The notes below the pieces were generated by a model. That model searched no databases. It was not told the origin of the DNA and saw nothing but the letters and a program-made list of their open reading frames with translations. A stretch of 64,000 nucleotides of DNA from Dichetophora obliterata (taxonomy: Eukaryota > Arthropoda > Insecta > Diptera > Sciomyzidae). The stretch covers positions 182,058,361 to 182,122,360 of the forward strand of contig OY986436.1 of the NCBI GenBank assembly GCA_963920525.1, written 5' to 3'. Shown one piece after another: positions 47,150 through 57,470 of the stretch. Made by a program: the position numbers and the translations under genes. Position 1 is the stretch's first letter; each line of letters begins with the position of its first letter.

Positions 47150-48198
47150 GGCCGGGTCGGTCTCCATATAAAAAAGTGTTTGATAAACTCGGTCTAAAAA
47201 ATTCTTTGGCTTATTGTTGTACTTTACACGGAAGGACTACATAATGTGTTAACCCTTAGGCTTCCTGGAATTTTTTTTAAAAAGTTCCTTTTCTAGGCAA
47301 AACTCCTTTCTGGGCAAATCTTTTTGTTCCTAAGAACTTTCAAAAACAAAAAAAAATTAAAATTAAAGCTTCAAAAATGCTTAATATAAAATTTTTTTAG
47401 AAATATTTGCGTTTTGGATTTTTTTTTGTGACTTTTTTTTTATGCGTTTTTATGTGATTTAGACCACAATCGGCATAACTACGCCATTTCTTGTCCAATA
47501 AACTTGGATAAGCCACCATTGGAAAGGTAATAAAATTCTCTGCACATATTTTAAATCATACAAGGAAGGTTATAATCTAAATTTATCAAAATCAGAAAAC
47601 GCGGTACCCATTGAATCTTCTGAAGACGAGGATCTTTTATCCGTCCTCAATGGGTTAACTTTGTAGAAAACGTACAAGTAAGGTATATGTAGAGAAGTTT
47701 ATTACCTTTTAAACGGTGGCTTATCAAAAATAATCAGACAAGAATTGGAGTAGTTATGCCAGTTGAAGTCTAAATCACATATAACATCCAAAAAGTCACA
47801 AAAAAAAAATCCAAAACGCGCATAACTCTAAAAAATTTTTATACTGATATTAAGCATTTTTAAAACTTTAATATTATTTTTTTTTAAAAAGTTCTTAGGA
47901 ACAAAAAGACTTCTTGCCCACAAAAGGAACTTTTTAAAGAAAATTCAAGGAAGCCTAAGGGTTAACACATTATGTTAGTGTACCTACAAAAATTCCAGGA
48001 AGCCTAAGGGTTAACACATTATGTTAGTGTACCTTAAAAAATTCCAGGAAGCCTAAGGGTTAACACATTATGTAAGTGTACCTAAAAAAATTCTAGGAAG
48101 CCTAAGGGTTAACACATTATGTACCTCCACGGAAGGTACAACAATAAGCCAAAGAATATTTTAGACCGATTTATCAAACACTTTTTTTCGACCCGGCC
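47150..48198. mobile_element. Foldback element, GGCCGGGTCG termini
   Basis: GGCCGGGTCG and CGACCCGGCC ends. Arms of about 430 bp share GTGTTTGATAAACTCGGTCT, TTCTTTGGCTTATTGTTGTA, GTTAACCCTTAGGCTTCC and TTTTGTTCCTAAGAACTTT in inverse order. The core at 47590-47650 holds an acidic-looking GAAGACGAGGATC and a small inner hairpin. One motif is tandemly amplified only in the right arm (47943-48121). No coding capacity for a transposase. Confidence 0.85.
47943..48121. repeat. Four ~49 bp tandem units in foldback right arm
   Basis: AAGCCTAAGGGTTAACACAT begins at about 47951, 48000, 48049 and 48098; each unit ends GTGTACCTA-AAAATTC. The left arm has one equivalent. Confidence 0.85.
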
Positions 48199-48603
48199 TA
48201 ATATATATATTTTTATTAACCCTAGGATGTGCGACTGGGCTTTTCGAGGCCCATTTTGACTTTGAGAAGTCGTCAATTTTTTATCTCGACTATGAGTGCA
48301 GAAATATTTTATGCCAACTACCGCTAATGTTTTCTAGTCGTAAAAAAACAATCTCAAAAGAATTTGCATTACTTTCGTAAAACAAACTGATCTGTTTTTA
48401 TAATAAGGACGTAAGTGAACCTACTGAGCCTCACGAGGCCCGTCCGTTAATTGTATGGGAAATGTTTGTAAGCTACTAAACAAAATATTGTGTTTGAAAA
48501 TCGACCACGTTCGACGACTTTATTACGCTATATGTGTAAAGCTCTTGTGGGCATATGGTCACATTACATATTTCTTTTTTTTATTGTAAGTAATATTTTA
48601 AAT

Positions 48604-49020
48604 GTCGAGAATAAGTGACGAAGTGTGGGAAGAGCTTGATATTGTTCTCATTTTTTTAAGCTGCTGACAGATCGGCAGCATGTGTCAGCACAATGGACCA
48701 GATGCTCAGTTGCTACTCTTTCAAGTCAAAAACAGTTGTAAAAACCTATAAACAGATAAACATTGTGAATTTCTAAAGGTTTTGACAAAAAAAGGCCATT
48801 GAATAGAAACGTTCAAATTTCAATCTAATGTTTTTGTCAATAATTATAAAAAAAAAATATTTTATAAATTCGTAAATCTACCTTTATTATAACATACACA
48901 ATTGCATTACCCTGAATTATATGGAACGGAAAAACAGTGATTCGTGCAATGCTCACAACGGCAAAAATAGGCGAAAACATTCTTGTATTGTAAAAAAAAA
49001 TGCAAAGAAGTTAATATGCC
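48604..49020 (+). pseudogene. piggyBac transposase remnants left of the LINE
   Basis: ATG at 48604 opens MSRISDEVWEELD, a likely N-terminus. After stops, VDQMLSCYSFKSKT (about 48691-48735) corresponds to the D..D...-Y....KT.RW region preceding the family C-terminal domain. At about 48918-49020 SCNAHNGKNRRKHSC leads into KKLIC. There the LINE splits a Cys-rich tail that resumes at 52854 with LEHDTKQKIRHFHDYADE and a stop at 52912. The catalytic core is missing. Confidence 0.65.
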
Positions 49021-49163
49021 TGTGCTAGAACCGGAGGGCGTAAGCTCCGTGATGGAATTGGCACGCACATTTCGGCTATCCTCATTGGAGGAAAGCCTTC
49101 TTAAATCAGACGATGACTCTGACACAACTGTGGTGGAGGTTGATTTAGCTACTAGAAGCTCAA

Positions 49164-52100
49164 ATGCTGAAGGTAGTACAAATTAACCTACACCACTCCA
49201 AGGCTGCGTCCGCCAGCCTGATAATCCGTCTCAGCAAAGATGGAGATGACATCGTCCTGATCCAGGAGCCATGGGTAGTCTGTGGCCTGGTATGCGGACT
49301 CAGGACTCCAGCATATACGCTTGTGTATACTAAATCACAAGGTAAACCAAGAGCGTGTATTTTAATTAAGAAAAACCTGAGTGTATTTACTCTCTCTAAT
49401 TTCAGTAACAAAGACACCGTGGCTATAAGCGTCGAGATGGGCCAGAACAGCTTGTGGCTCGTCTCAGCATACCTCGCGCACGACCACGAAGTCCTCCCAG
49501 AAGACAACTTTAAAAATTTGGTCTCCACAGCAGCATCAAAAGCAAAGGGCCTAATTATCGGGTGCGATGCAAATGCTCATCATATGATCTGGGGTAGCTC
49601 AGACACCAACAAACGGGGTGAGTTTCTATTTGACTTCGTCCTCACAACTAATCTTAATATATGCAATATAGGTAATGAACCCACCTTCATTATAAGAAAT
49701 AGACAAGAAGTTCTAGATATTACCCTTACCTCTGACCATATATCTTATAGGGTAAAAAACTGGAGAGTTTCTTATGAACACTCCTTTTCAGACCATAGAT
49801 ATATTCTCTTTGATGTTGATAACTTTGACTCGAGATCATGCGAATTTCGCAATCTTAAACAAACCAATTGGGATCTTTATATAAATTCCTTAAATACAGA
49901 TCTCTCAATTGGACCAACTAATCGTCCTTCCAATAAACAATCTTTAGACAACTTAGTTAATAGTCTCACTAAATCGCTAAATAAAGCTCTAGATACTGCT
50001 TGTCCGCTAAAAACATTGAGGGGGAAGCAAAAGCCTCCTTGGTGGAATAAGGGACTAGAAGATCTCCGGAAAAAGACCAGAAAACTTTTCAACAGGGCAA
50101 AGACCACAAGATCTACAGATACGTGGTCATATTATAAAATAGTCCTCAAGGAATATAAAATTGAATTACGAAAAGCACAAAGACAGTCCTGGAGGACCTT
50201 CTGTGAAAATATATCACAGACCTCTGAGGCGTCAAGGCTCAGGAAAATTCTAGCTAAGGCTCCCTCCAATCCAAGCTTCATGAAAAAAGAAGATGGTACT
50301 TGGACCACAAGCAGTGAAGAATCTCTGAACGTTTTAGTAGAAACCCACTTTCCGGGATGTTCAGAGATATACAACGATCCAATCCAGGAATATCAGTTAC
50401 CACCTGTGAACAGATCTCTAGAAATACTCTCGCAAACAAAGCTTGAATGGGCAATCAGCAGCTTTAAACCATTTAAGTCACCAGGACCAGATGGTATAGC
50501 CCCCATTGAAATCCAAAAGTCGTATGGCATCATTAAGGAGCGGCTTTTGCTGATCTACCAAAGCTGCCTTGACCTAAACCACATTCCCCAGCGATGGCGT
50601 AATGTGAAGGTTATCTTTATACCTAAGGCAGGAAAAAGCTCACACGTAAACCCAAAAGACCTTCGACCAATTAGTCTCTCATCTTTTCTTCTAAAAATCC
50701 TCGAGAGATTAATTGATATTCACTTGAGATCCATGATAGAAAAGAAGCCATTATCTCTAGCTCAACATGCTTACACCAAAGGCAAATCAGTGGAAACAGC
50801 TCTCCACTCCATAATCTCCATCATTGAAAAATCCCTCTATCTGAAGGAATATACAATGATAGCTTTTATTGATATAGAAGGAGCCTTTAATAACGTCGAG
50901 GCAGGGGCCATCACCAGTGCGCTGACGGAGCTTGGGGTGGATGCCGCGCTGATAGCACTCATAAACCAAATGCTAGTTGGCTGGATTATAAGTGCAAAAT
51001 TTGGAGCGGCATCCACGCTAAGATCTGTACCAAGAGGAACCCCTCAGGGAGGGATTCTATCGCCTCTACTCTGGAATTTAGCAGTGAATGAACTGCTAGG
51101 CAAACTAGAACTAGAGGGGTGCAGGGTGATAGCTTATGCCAATGACGTTGCTATTGTTACCTCTGGAAAATATATATCTACTCTCCGAGACATTATGCAA
51201 AACTGCCTAAATACTCTTGTCAACTGGACTATCAGCTGTGGGCTCAGCGTTAATCCTAATAAAACTGAGTTAGTAGTTTTCACAATGAAACACAATGTAC
51301 CTCAAATTAGCCCTCCTAAACTGGGAAATACAAGTCTTATCTTCTCAGATCAAGCAAAATACCTGGGCCTTATACTGGATAGGAAACTAAACTGGAAGCC
51401 CAATCTGCTCGAAAGAGCCAAAAAAGCGAACATTGCCCTATACTCTTGCAAAAAGGCGGTGGGTAGCAAATGGGGTTTACAGCCAAGTGTTACTCACTGG
51501 CTTTATACAGCAGTTGTAAGGCCAATATTGCTATATGGTGCTATTGTCTGGTGGCATGCACTCGAAAAACAGACTCACCATAACCTTCTCCGTAATGTTC
51601 AAAGATCAGCTGAACTGTGCATTAGCGGAGCCCTAAGAACCACTCCGACAGACGCATTAGACACAATGCTCCATCTTACACCACTTGACATCCTAGCTAA
51701 ACAGATGGCCGCTAATACAGCCATCCGCCTAGTAGCCACCTCCCAGTGGAAAGAAGGTACACTAGGACATTCTTGTATCAGAAAATTTCTCCCTCCTTTA
51801 CTTAGGTCCATTGACTACATCACACAAAAACTACTCTTTGAGAGGAAGTTCGATGTATCCATTCCCTCTCGAGAAGAGTGGGAACAAGAAAACCGTTCAC
51901 CTCACAATGTCATTGAGATCTTTACGGATGGATCAAAACTAGATGGCAAAGTAGGTGGTGGAGTCTACTCAGAAACATTAAACATCAATATAGCCTTCAG
52001 GCTCCCTGACCATTGCAGTGTATTTCAAGCTGAAATCGCTGCTATACATGAAGCGTTAACTTGGCTTCAGAAAAATGATATATCTTCCATGGATATATGC

Positions 52101-52661
52101 ATACTTTCTGACAGTCAAGCCGCTCTGAAAGCCCTAGGAACTGTTGAAATAACATCTGAAACAGTTTTCAACTACCGCAGATCTCTAAACGAGATGGCAG
52201 AGCAGCTTAAAATTATCCTATGCTGGATTCCTGGACATAGGGATTTTCTAGGTAACTGCAGAGCAGATGAACTCGCTCGCACAGGTACTACCAAACAACT
52301 ATCTTCAGACAAGACAAACTTTGGTATTCCTCTCACCACATGTAAACTCCTTACACATGAGTTATCCTGTATTAACACCAACAAAAGATGGTCAGCAGGT
52401 AACACTTGTAATATAGCACGGCAAATCTGGCCCAAACTCAATCTGAAGCGTTCAAAAGAACTCAAATCTCTTAGTAGAGATCACATTGGCACCATGATAG
52501 GGATCCTGACAGGGCACTGCCTTATTGGCAGGCACGCTCAAAGATTAAACATACCCCACAACGACTTCTGCAGAAGCTGTAGAGATGAGGAGGAGGTGGA
52601 ATCTACAGAACACCTTCTCTGCACCTGCCCAGCGCTGGCTCAAAACGTTTTCTTCACCTAA
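49164..52661 (+). CDS. LINE ORF2: endonuclease, RT, RNase H, Cys-rich end
   Basis: 1165 codons without a stop. It runs an apurinic-type endonuclease (QINLHHSK, LIQEPW, SAYLAHD, GCDANAHHMIWG, SDH at about 210), then an RT (GPDGIAPIEI, PKDLRPISLSSF, AFIDIEGAFNN, GTPQGGILSPLLWNL) and the RNase H fold (EIFTDGSK, FQAEIAAIHEAL, ILSDSQAAL, N.RADELA). A CRSCRDEEE...EHLLCTC zinc-binding tail follows. Two lesions are visible. The catalytic YADD reads YAND (residue 660), removing a metal-binding Asp. The last 31 or so codons are out of frame: after ALAQ at about 52645 the conserved tail (FFRDIEELSEISIYRILSF, stop at 52751) continues in another frame, one base apart. RNase H places it with I/LOA-like LINEs. 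Probably recently inactive. Confidence 0.9.
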   Translation: MLKVVQINLHHSKAASASLIIRLSKDGDDIVLIQEPWVVCGLVCGLRTPAYTLVYTKSQGKPRACILIKKNLSVFTLSNFSNKDTVAISVEMGQNSLWLVSAYLAHDHEVLPEDNFKNLVSTAASKAKGLIIGCDANAHHMIWGSSDTNKRGEFLFDFVLTTNLNICNIGNEPTFIIRNRQEVLDITLTSDHISYRVKNWRVSYEHSFSDHRYILFDVDNFDSRSCEFRNLKQTNWDLYINSLNTDLSIGPTNRPSNKQSLDNLVNSLTKSLNKALDTACPLKTLRGKQKPPWWNKGLEDLRKKTRKLFNRAKTTRSTDTWSYYKIVLKEYKIELRKAQRQSWRTFCENISQTSEASRLRKILAKAPSNPSFMKKEDGTWTTSSEESLNVLVETHFPGCSEIYNDPIQEYQLPPVNRSLEILSQTKLEWAISSFKPFKSPGPDGIAPIEIQKSYGIIKERLLLIYQSCLDLNHIPQRWRNVKVIFIPKAGKSSHVNPKDLRPISLSSFLLKILERLIDIHLRSMIEKKPLSLAQHAYTKGKSVETALHSIISIIEKSLYLKEYTMIAFIDIEGAFNNVEAGAITSALTELGVDAALIALINQMLVGWIISAKFGAASTLRSVPRGTPQGGILSPLLWNLAVNELLGKLELEGCRVIAYANDVAIVTSGKYISTLRDIMQNCLNTLVNWTISCGLSVNPNKTELVVFTMKHNVPQISPPKLGNTSLIFSDQAKYLGLILDRKLNWKPNLLERAKKANIALYSCKKAVGSKWGLQPSVTHWLYTAVVRPILLYGAIVWWHALEKQTHHNLLRNVQRSAELCISGALRTTPTDALDTMLHLTPLDILAKQMAANTAIRLVATSQWKEGTLGHSCIRKFLPPLLRSIDYITQKLLFERKFDVSIPSREEWEQENRSPHNVIEIFTDGSKLDGKVGGGVYSETLNINIAFRLPDHCSVFQAEIAAIHEALTWLQKNDISSMDICILSDSQAALKALGTVEITSETVFNYRRSLNEMAEQLKIILCWIPGHRDFLGNCRADELARTGTTKQLSSDKTNFGIPLTTCKLLTHELSCINTNKRWSAGNTCNIARQIWPKLNLKRSKELKSLSRDHIGTMIGILTGHCLIGRHAQRLNIPHNDFCRSCRDEEEVESTEHLLCTCPALAQNVFFT

Positions 52662-52845
52662 GCAACTGGTTTTTCAGGGACATCGAAGAACTCTCGGAAA
52701 TATCGATATACCGAATCCTAAGCTTTGTGAACAGCTCAAGCTGGTGTGAATAGAGAAGGGAGATCAACCCCTGTGGTACCACAATGGGCCTTATTGGCCT
52801 AAGTGCGTCTCAATTTGAGGCAGCCACTCTAACCTAACCTAACCT
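52662..52845 (+). repeat. LINE 3' UTR with (TAACC)n tail
   Basis: Contains the displaced end of ORF2, then CTGTGGTACCACAATGGGCC and AGGCAGCCACTC, and finally three to four TAACC units (52829-52845). Reversed, this reads GGTTA repeats like the TTAGG telomere motif of many insects, but here it is only the LINE terminal repeat. Confidence 0.8.
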
Positions 52846-53239
52846 AATATGCCTTGAACACGACACCAAGCAGAAAATTCGTCACTTCCATGACTACGCT
52901 GATGAATAGTTAGAAATTCAGCACAATACCTCATTTTTAGTTTTTGTAAATTTGTGTTTAAAAAAATATAAATCCGTCAAAAGTTAACTTCTACCATAAA
53001 AAAAATAATTTTACTTTTAAGGCATCCTAACCCCGCACCCTCTTAAGAAACCCCCTAAAAATGACATCCACACACAGATGTAATGTCTAACAACTGTTCT
53101 ACATAGTAACAGCTTGCAATAGGATATCTAGATGGGCGAACCCAATCGTAAAGACAGCTGACCATAATTTATGGGCCTCACGAGGCCCAGTAGGGTCACT
53201 TACCGCCTCCTAAGCAGTCGCACATCCTAGGGTTAAAAA

Positions 53240-54020
53240 TTCATATTTTTCACAATGCATAGAAATACTTACTGGACCTTTTCCGTTTGTAAGAAACATC
53301 GTCAGTTTCACGATGAAGCGACCAGCAGTAATCAGCTAACTTCTGATTTGGCTTTTCCCCTGAAAACGATTTTCAAGTGATAGCATCTCTTGATGAAATC
53401 GTTCACGCTGTTCATCGTTCAATTTACCCAGAATCTCTGGGGAAAAAGTTCAAATGAGAATGCAGAAAATGAATTTTGATGAACATTCTGCATCTCATTT
53501 CTCCGTAGGCATGCTGGAATTCGTTTACGTAATCGGCATTTTTTTTTTTTTGTTTTGTTTCATTCACATCAAGAAATTTTCACACAAAGAAATAAAACTT
53601 ATCCTTGCAGTTTTTTAAACTCCATTCAATTTGTCTGGTAAACTTTCATCGTTCATAATTTTACGAATTTGAGATCCAAAGAATATACCTGTCAATTGAC
53701 AAGTATATAAAAAGCGTGTAAATATTCTTTTACGAGAAGAAAAAGCATGTACCTTCTTTGATTTTGGCGTCACTTAACCTAGGAAACACCGTTTTTATAT
53801 ATAAAAAACTTCGATTTCTGTGCTCAGGTGTTGCACAAGCTGCTTCATGTAACCCAATTTAAGATGCAATGGTAGCAAAATGATTTTTTCAGCTTGCACG
53901 AGAGGAATGTTGACAACATTACTTTCTCGAATCATAAATTATTTTTGCGGTGGCCACTCACTGCGTTTGTAGTGATCTTTCGCACGACTGTCCCACTCAC
54001 AAGGATAGCAGGGATACTTA
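53240..54020 (-). pseudogene. Decayed transposon-associated protein, CEWDSRA family
   Basis: Minus strand from about 54020: KYPCYPCEWDSRAKDHYKR and SEWPPQK, then LVQAEKIILLPLHLKLGYMK, much later LGKLNDEQRERFHQEMLSLE, RFQGKS, KLADYCWSLHRETDD and YKRKRS. This order (CEWDSRA, PLHIKLG, ERFHQ, DYCW) matches a large family of uncharacterised proteins multiplied in arthropod and cnidarian genomes, which I recognise only by motif. Function unknown. Several stops and frame changes are present, and the region between the second and third blocks is poorly preserved. Confidence 0.6.
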
Positions 54021-54118
54021 GTGTGGATCCTGTGTGCGTAATTTAAAAAAACTTTATCTTTTATGAGTTTAATTTTTTTATTAGATATTTTATGTTATAT
54101 GAACGATGACTTATTACT

Positions 54119-54410
54119 TTTTTCGTTATTTTCACAGACTAATAAAAATTTTATAATTTTTGAAAACTTAAAAATAAATTCATAAATCTTAAATAAAGTA
54201 GATTGTGTAAAGTCATTTATTGTATAAAGATTTTGTGTAATAGTAGGGACACCACATTAGTATATTTTTCGTTATTTTCACAGACTAATAAAAATTTTAT
54301 AGTTTTTGAAAACTTAAAAATAAATTCATAAATCTTAAGTAAAGTAGATTGTGTAAAGCCATTTATTGTATGAAGATTTTGTGTAATAGTAGGGACACCA
54401 CATTAGTATA
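54119..54410. repeat. Tandem duplication, 2 x 146 bp
   Basis: 54119-54264 and 54265-54410 differ at about four positions (for example AAGTCATTT/AAGCCATTT). Starts TTTTTCGTTATTTTCACAG and ends ACCACATTAGTATA. Confidence 0.9.
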
Positions 54411-54659
54411 TCCTCCTTGCATTCCAAATAGTGAGGACCAGGGCTCGGATTTTGATGAACTAAAAACCCGCAGAAAATACCTAAAAAAATGAAAAAAATT
54501 GCCAGAAAACTGACCAAAATTACCTTAAAAACGCAAACAATTACATAAAAACTAAACAAAAACTAAAGCTTTGCAATTAAAATATAACTAAAATTAAAAT
54601 TTATTTTATATAATTATTATACATAGCGTAACAGTATATTACAAGGTGCATTTTTAAGT

Positions 54660-55390
54660 TATTAAAATTGAAAAAACGCCGATTATCTGGCAAAATGTAT
54701 TTGTAAACAGAAAAACTTCTTTCTATTTCTGCATTGACGAGAGGAACATATTTGAAAGACTATATATCACGGATGTACGTTCCTTTTCTAATTTCGTAGT
54801 ATTAAAATTTTTACGCCTTAATATTTCAGCAATAGAGCATAAAAATAGAGTTAATGAAAACTTGCATAGTCTGAGTTTTTATCTAACACTTGTTTCATCT
54901 TTTAACATACTTTTCGTCAGTTTCACCTCGCGCAGAGCTTTTTTTTTATTGAGGGCTATAAACAAAGCTACTTCTTTGTCAAGAGGTAATGATTTTGATT
55001 GCATTTTTACATTTTTTAGTATGAAAAAAAACACACAATTCCGAAGGCCTTTTAGGAAATCGGGATTGAGAAGTTTAATATTTTTGCTATACATTTACCA
55101 TGCAAAGGTCGAATGAACGAAAAATCGATCCAATAAAGAATCCATAAGGCCTACTACACCGCCCATATTAATATTGTATTATTTAATGATTTGGGGGCAA
55201 GGTATCTCGATTTCTTCGTAGGGTTATCCACAAGTGGCACAGGGTTCAAAGAAACCAATATTTTGTTCCTTTTTCGTGGAGAAGAAGAAGGATGCTGCAT
55301 CACTTCGGTCAAATCAACTTCTATTGACGTACCAGCATCAAGAAGAGTAGTTCCGGAAGCTTCAAGAATAGGTGCGTCGAGTTAATCATA
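54660..55390 (-). pseudogene. hAT-like transposase C-terminal remnant
   Basis: Minus strand at about 54750-54685: LVNAEIERSFSVYKYILPDN followed by RR, matching the A.vERsFS.yk.il...R box at the end of one hAT lineage. Upstream on the same strand (55380-54780) the frame is broken, but stretches such as VSLNPVPLVDNPTKKSRYL and NRKRNVH remain. No TIRs found. Confidence 0.5.
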
Positions 55391-55479
55391 CGTAAATAAG
55401 CCAGAAATTACCCCATTATCCAATACGGCTTAATTGATTTTGGATCGATTTCTTACGCACTGCAGTATTTGAGTTTCAT

Positions 55480-55615
55480 CAATCGATTCACCTTATCCTT
55501 CATCTGACCACTCTTTGTCATCATCAGAGAGATCACCATTGTTATTAAATAATGAAGCATATCCGCTACATCATTAGCATTGTATCTCTTCTCGCCAATA
55601 ATGAATGATGCCATT
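55480..55615 (-). pseudogene. Acidic N-terminal fragment, possibly piggyBac-type
   Basis: Minus strand: RYNANDVADML, a frame change, then FNNNGDLSDDDKEWSDEG and a stop. The ANDVADML plus SDDD/SDE pattern resembles transposase N-termini of piggyBac-like elements, but the fragment is short. Confidence 0.35.
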
Positions 55616-55749
55616 CATAAACAAAAAAAAAATTAAAATTCGCAGATGCATTTATGGTACATAGCAAAATAAAAAAAAAACACTATTCCAAAATATCATA
55701 TTGAATCCAAATTCATTATATTAAGCTAAAACAAAGCCGAATGTACTAA

Positions 55750-56400
55750 CACTGAGATAATTATTTTACTTGAATCAAGCAAATGTTTTGCTTAAAAGCA
55801 AATCAGCAAAACTTTGCTCAATTACGGTGTGATTTTATAAAAAGATCTCTAAACTGTAATAACTCGTCATGTATTTAGGAAAAAGAAAGATTTTGATTAA
55901 ATTCAAGCAAAATTTATCTAAGCTATTATAAACTGCAAAACATAACTTCTACTTAATTCAAGCAAATATTTGCCTAGTAATTATAAGCTCAAATAGCAAA
56001 TTTTTACTAAATTCAAGCAAATTTCTAATAAATGAACGAGCAAACGTTTATTCTTAATGAAGAAAATTGGGCGACAATTGGTTAACAACTACGATGGTCG
56101 AATGGATAAGCCCATGCACCTACACTCACGCTGCCGAGGTTCAAGTCTCCGGATGATGGTAATTTTTCAATTTAATTTAATGTTAATAATTATTTCACTT
56201 CAAAAACATGCTAGATTTCAGCAAAATCAAACCTAAATTTGCTTTCCCAATTTATAATAACTTAGCAAATATTTGCTTAAATTAAATAGAAATTTGCTTT
56301 TGCAGTTTATAATAACTTAGCAAAACTTTGCTTGAATTTAATCAAAAATTCAAAACGAACTCAAAACCTTACGTACTTGCTTACAATTTGAAAATAAATA
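55750..56400. mobile_element. Repeat-armed element with tRNA-like core
   Basis: Left arm 55770-56060 and right arm 56190-56390 are built of a roughly 55 bp unit with AATTCAAGCAAATATTTGC and TTATTATAAACTGCAAAA, in opposite orientation. Between them, near the centre, lies the tRNA-like sequence at 56088-56155. No ORF. Confidence 0.6.
56088..56155 (+). tRNA. tRNA-like sequence (pseudogene or SINE-type head)
   Basis: TGGTCGAATGG at 56095-56105 fits the pol III A box and GGTTCAAGTCTC at 56138-56149 fits the B box with one deviation; spacing is as in tRNAs. The T arm (CGAGG TTCAAGT CTCCG) pairs at four of five positions, but the acceptor stem does not. Not a functional tRNA by inspection; a pol III promoter remains plausible. 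Confidence 0.45.
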
Positions 56401-56795
56401 ACCTAAGCTGTTATACCTGTGAATACAACATTAATTATAAGTAATGCTGGATATAAGCACCAACGCCGTTGATATGGGGTGTTCAGGGGGTTCAGCCTTC
56501 CCTTACCAATTAAAAATTTTTTTATATACTAAATAAAAGCACTGATATTCCAAATTATTTAATTACCATAACATTAAGGTAAATTGAAAATTCTTCAATG
56601 TACATGCTTAGTTTGTTTAGCAGACATTAAGTTAATATAATAAAATGTAAATGGTTCTCTTAATTGTTTTTCTATGTATTGTTGCTGACGTACTAGCGTT
56701 TGCAGAACGTATGCATATAAATTGAACAAAATTATTTTAAGCCAGTCAGTGAAATTCAAATGATGATAAGCAATGCTTTATTGTTCATTAAATTA

Positions 56796-57419
56796 CACTG
56801 TAGGTAGATTTTTAACTCATGAAAGGACACAAAAAAACGCTGATATACGTAAACTTGATTTTCGGTCTTAGATTTTAGTGGCATATTCAGTTTTTCCAAA
56901 TCAGATCAAATTCTCGAGATATTCAGATTTTTGTTATTTGACCATCATTTGACCTTAATTTAAAAAATTTTTTATAGTATTTTAACAATTACTTTTTATA
57001 TTTTCGCAAATACCTCCAACGTGAAAATCAAGTTAGCCATGTGTAATATATGATTTTTCAAAGGTTCAACAATTTTGCATTTCTCTCCATTTTGACCAGA
57101 TTTGAATGTTAAACGTAAAATATTTAAAAAAATCTTAACATTTTTTTACTCAAATTTATTTTTTATTTACTCAAATAGTATTTTTATAAGTAGATTAAAT
57201 TCTAAAAGTTTAAGCAAAATCGAAGGAGGTCAAAATTTATGTTCTCCAAAAATAAGAAAACTATATCTAAAAAGGTTTAAAAGTGATTAAATTTCAATCG
57301 CAAATATCTCGAGATTTTGATCTGATTGGGAAAAACTGAGTATGTCACTAAATTCTACGACCAAAAAACAAGTTTACGTTCTCGGCATCTTCGTGTGTCT
57401 TTTTGACGTCCTTACAGTG
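56796..57419. mobile_element. Foldback MITE, CACTGTA ends, TTA duplication
   Basis: CACTGTAGGTAGATTTTTAA and, reversed from the right, CACTGTAAGGACGTCAAAAA. Arms of about 125 bp share GTAAACTTG, TAGTGGCATA, CAGTTTTTCC, ATCAGATCAA and TCTCGAGATATT. TTA lies on each side (56793-56795, 57420-57422 in TTATTA context). Confidence 0.8.
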
Positions 57420-57470
57420 TTATTAAATCATCGTTAAAGTGTGTGGCTATCGCAAAGTGGTTTTAAAAAA

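Larger units (their letters stand above)
49021..52845 (+). mobile_element. LOA/I-like LINE, 5' truncated in ORF1
   Basis: Target duplication AATATGCC at 49013-49020 and 52846-52853. The 5' part (49021-49186) is the end of an upstream ORF (VLEPEGVSSVMELARTF, then LKSDDDSDTTVVEVD) that overlaps the ORF2 start. The 3' UTR contains GGTACCACAATGGGCCTTAT and ends in (TAACC)n. A 3'-end relative lies at 58399-58540. Confidence 0.85.
48220..53232 (+). mobile_element. piggyBac element with nested LINE
   Basis: Perfect 18 bp ends CCCTAGGATGTGCGACTG / CAGTCGCACATCCTAGGG at TTAA (48216-48219 and 53233-53236). Both subterminal regions carry CTCACGAGGCCC (48431, 53169). Excluding the LINE at 49021-52845 it is about 1.2 kb, with three transposase remnants: MSRISDEVWEELD at 48604, a VDQMLSCYSFKSKT block at about 48691, and the C-terminal Cys/His-rich tail. 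It is therefore a deletion derivative that later received the LINE. Confidence 0.9.

Noticed and set aside
49160..49528. Minus-strand frames beneath the LINE ORF2
   Set aside because: Shadows of a long coding frame with clear domains on the plus strand.
52829..52850. Telomeric repeat
   Set aside because: Only three to four TAACC units, exactly at the LINE 3' end before its target duplication, so it is the element tail.
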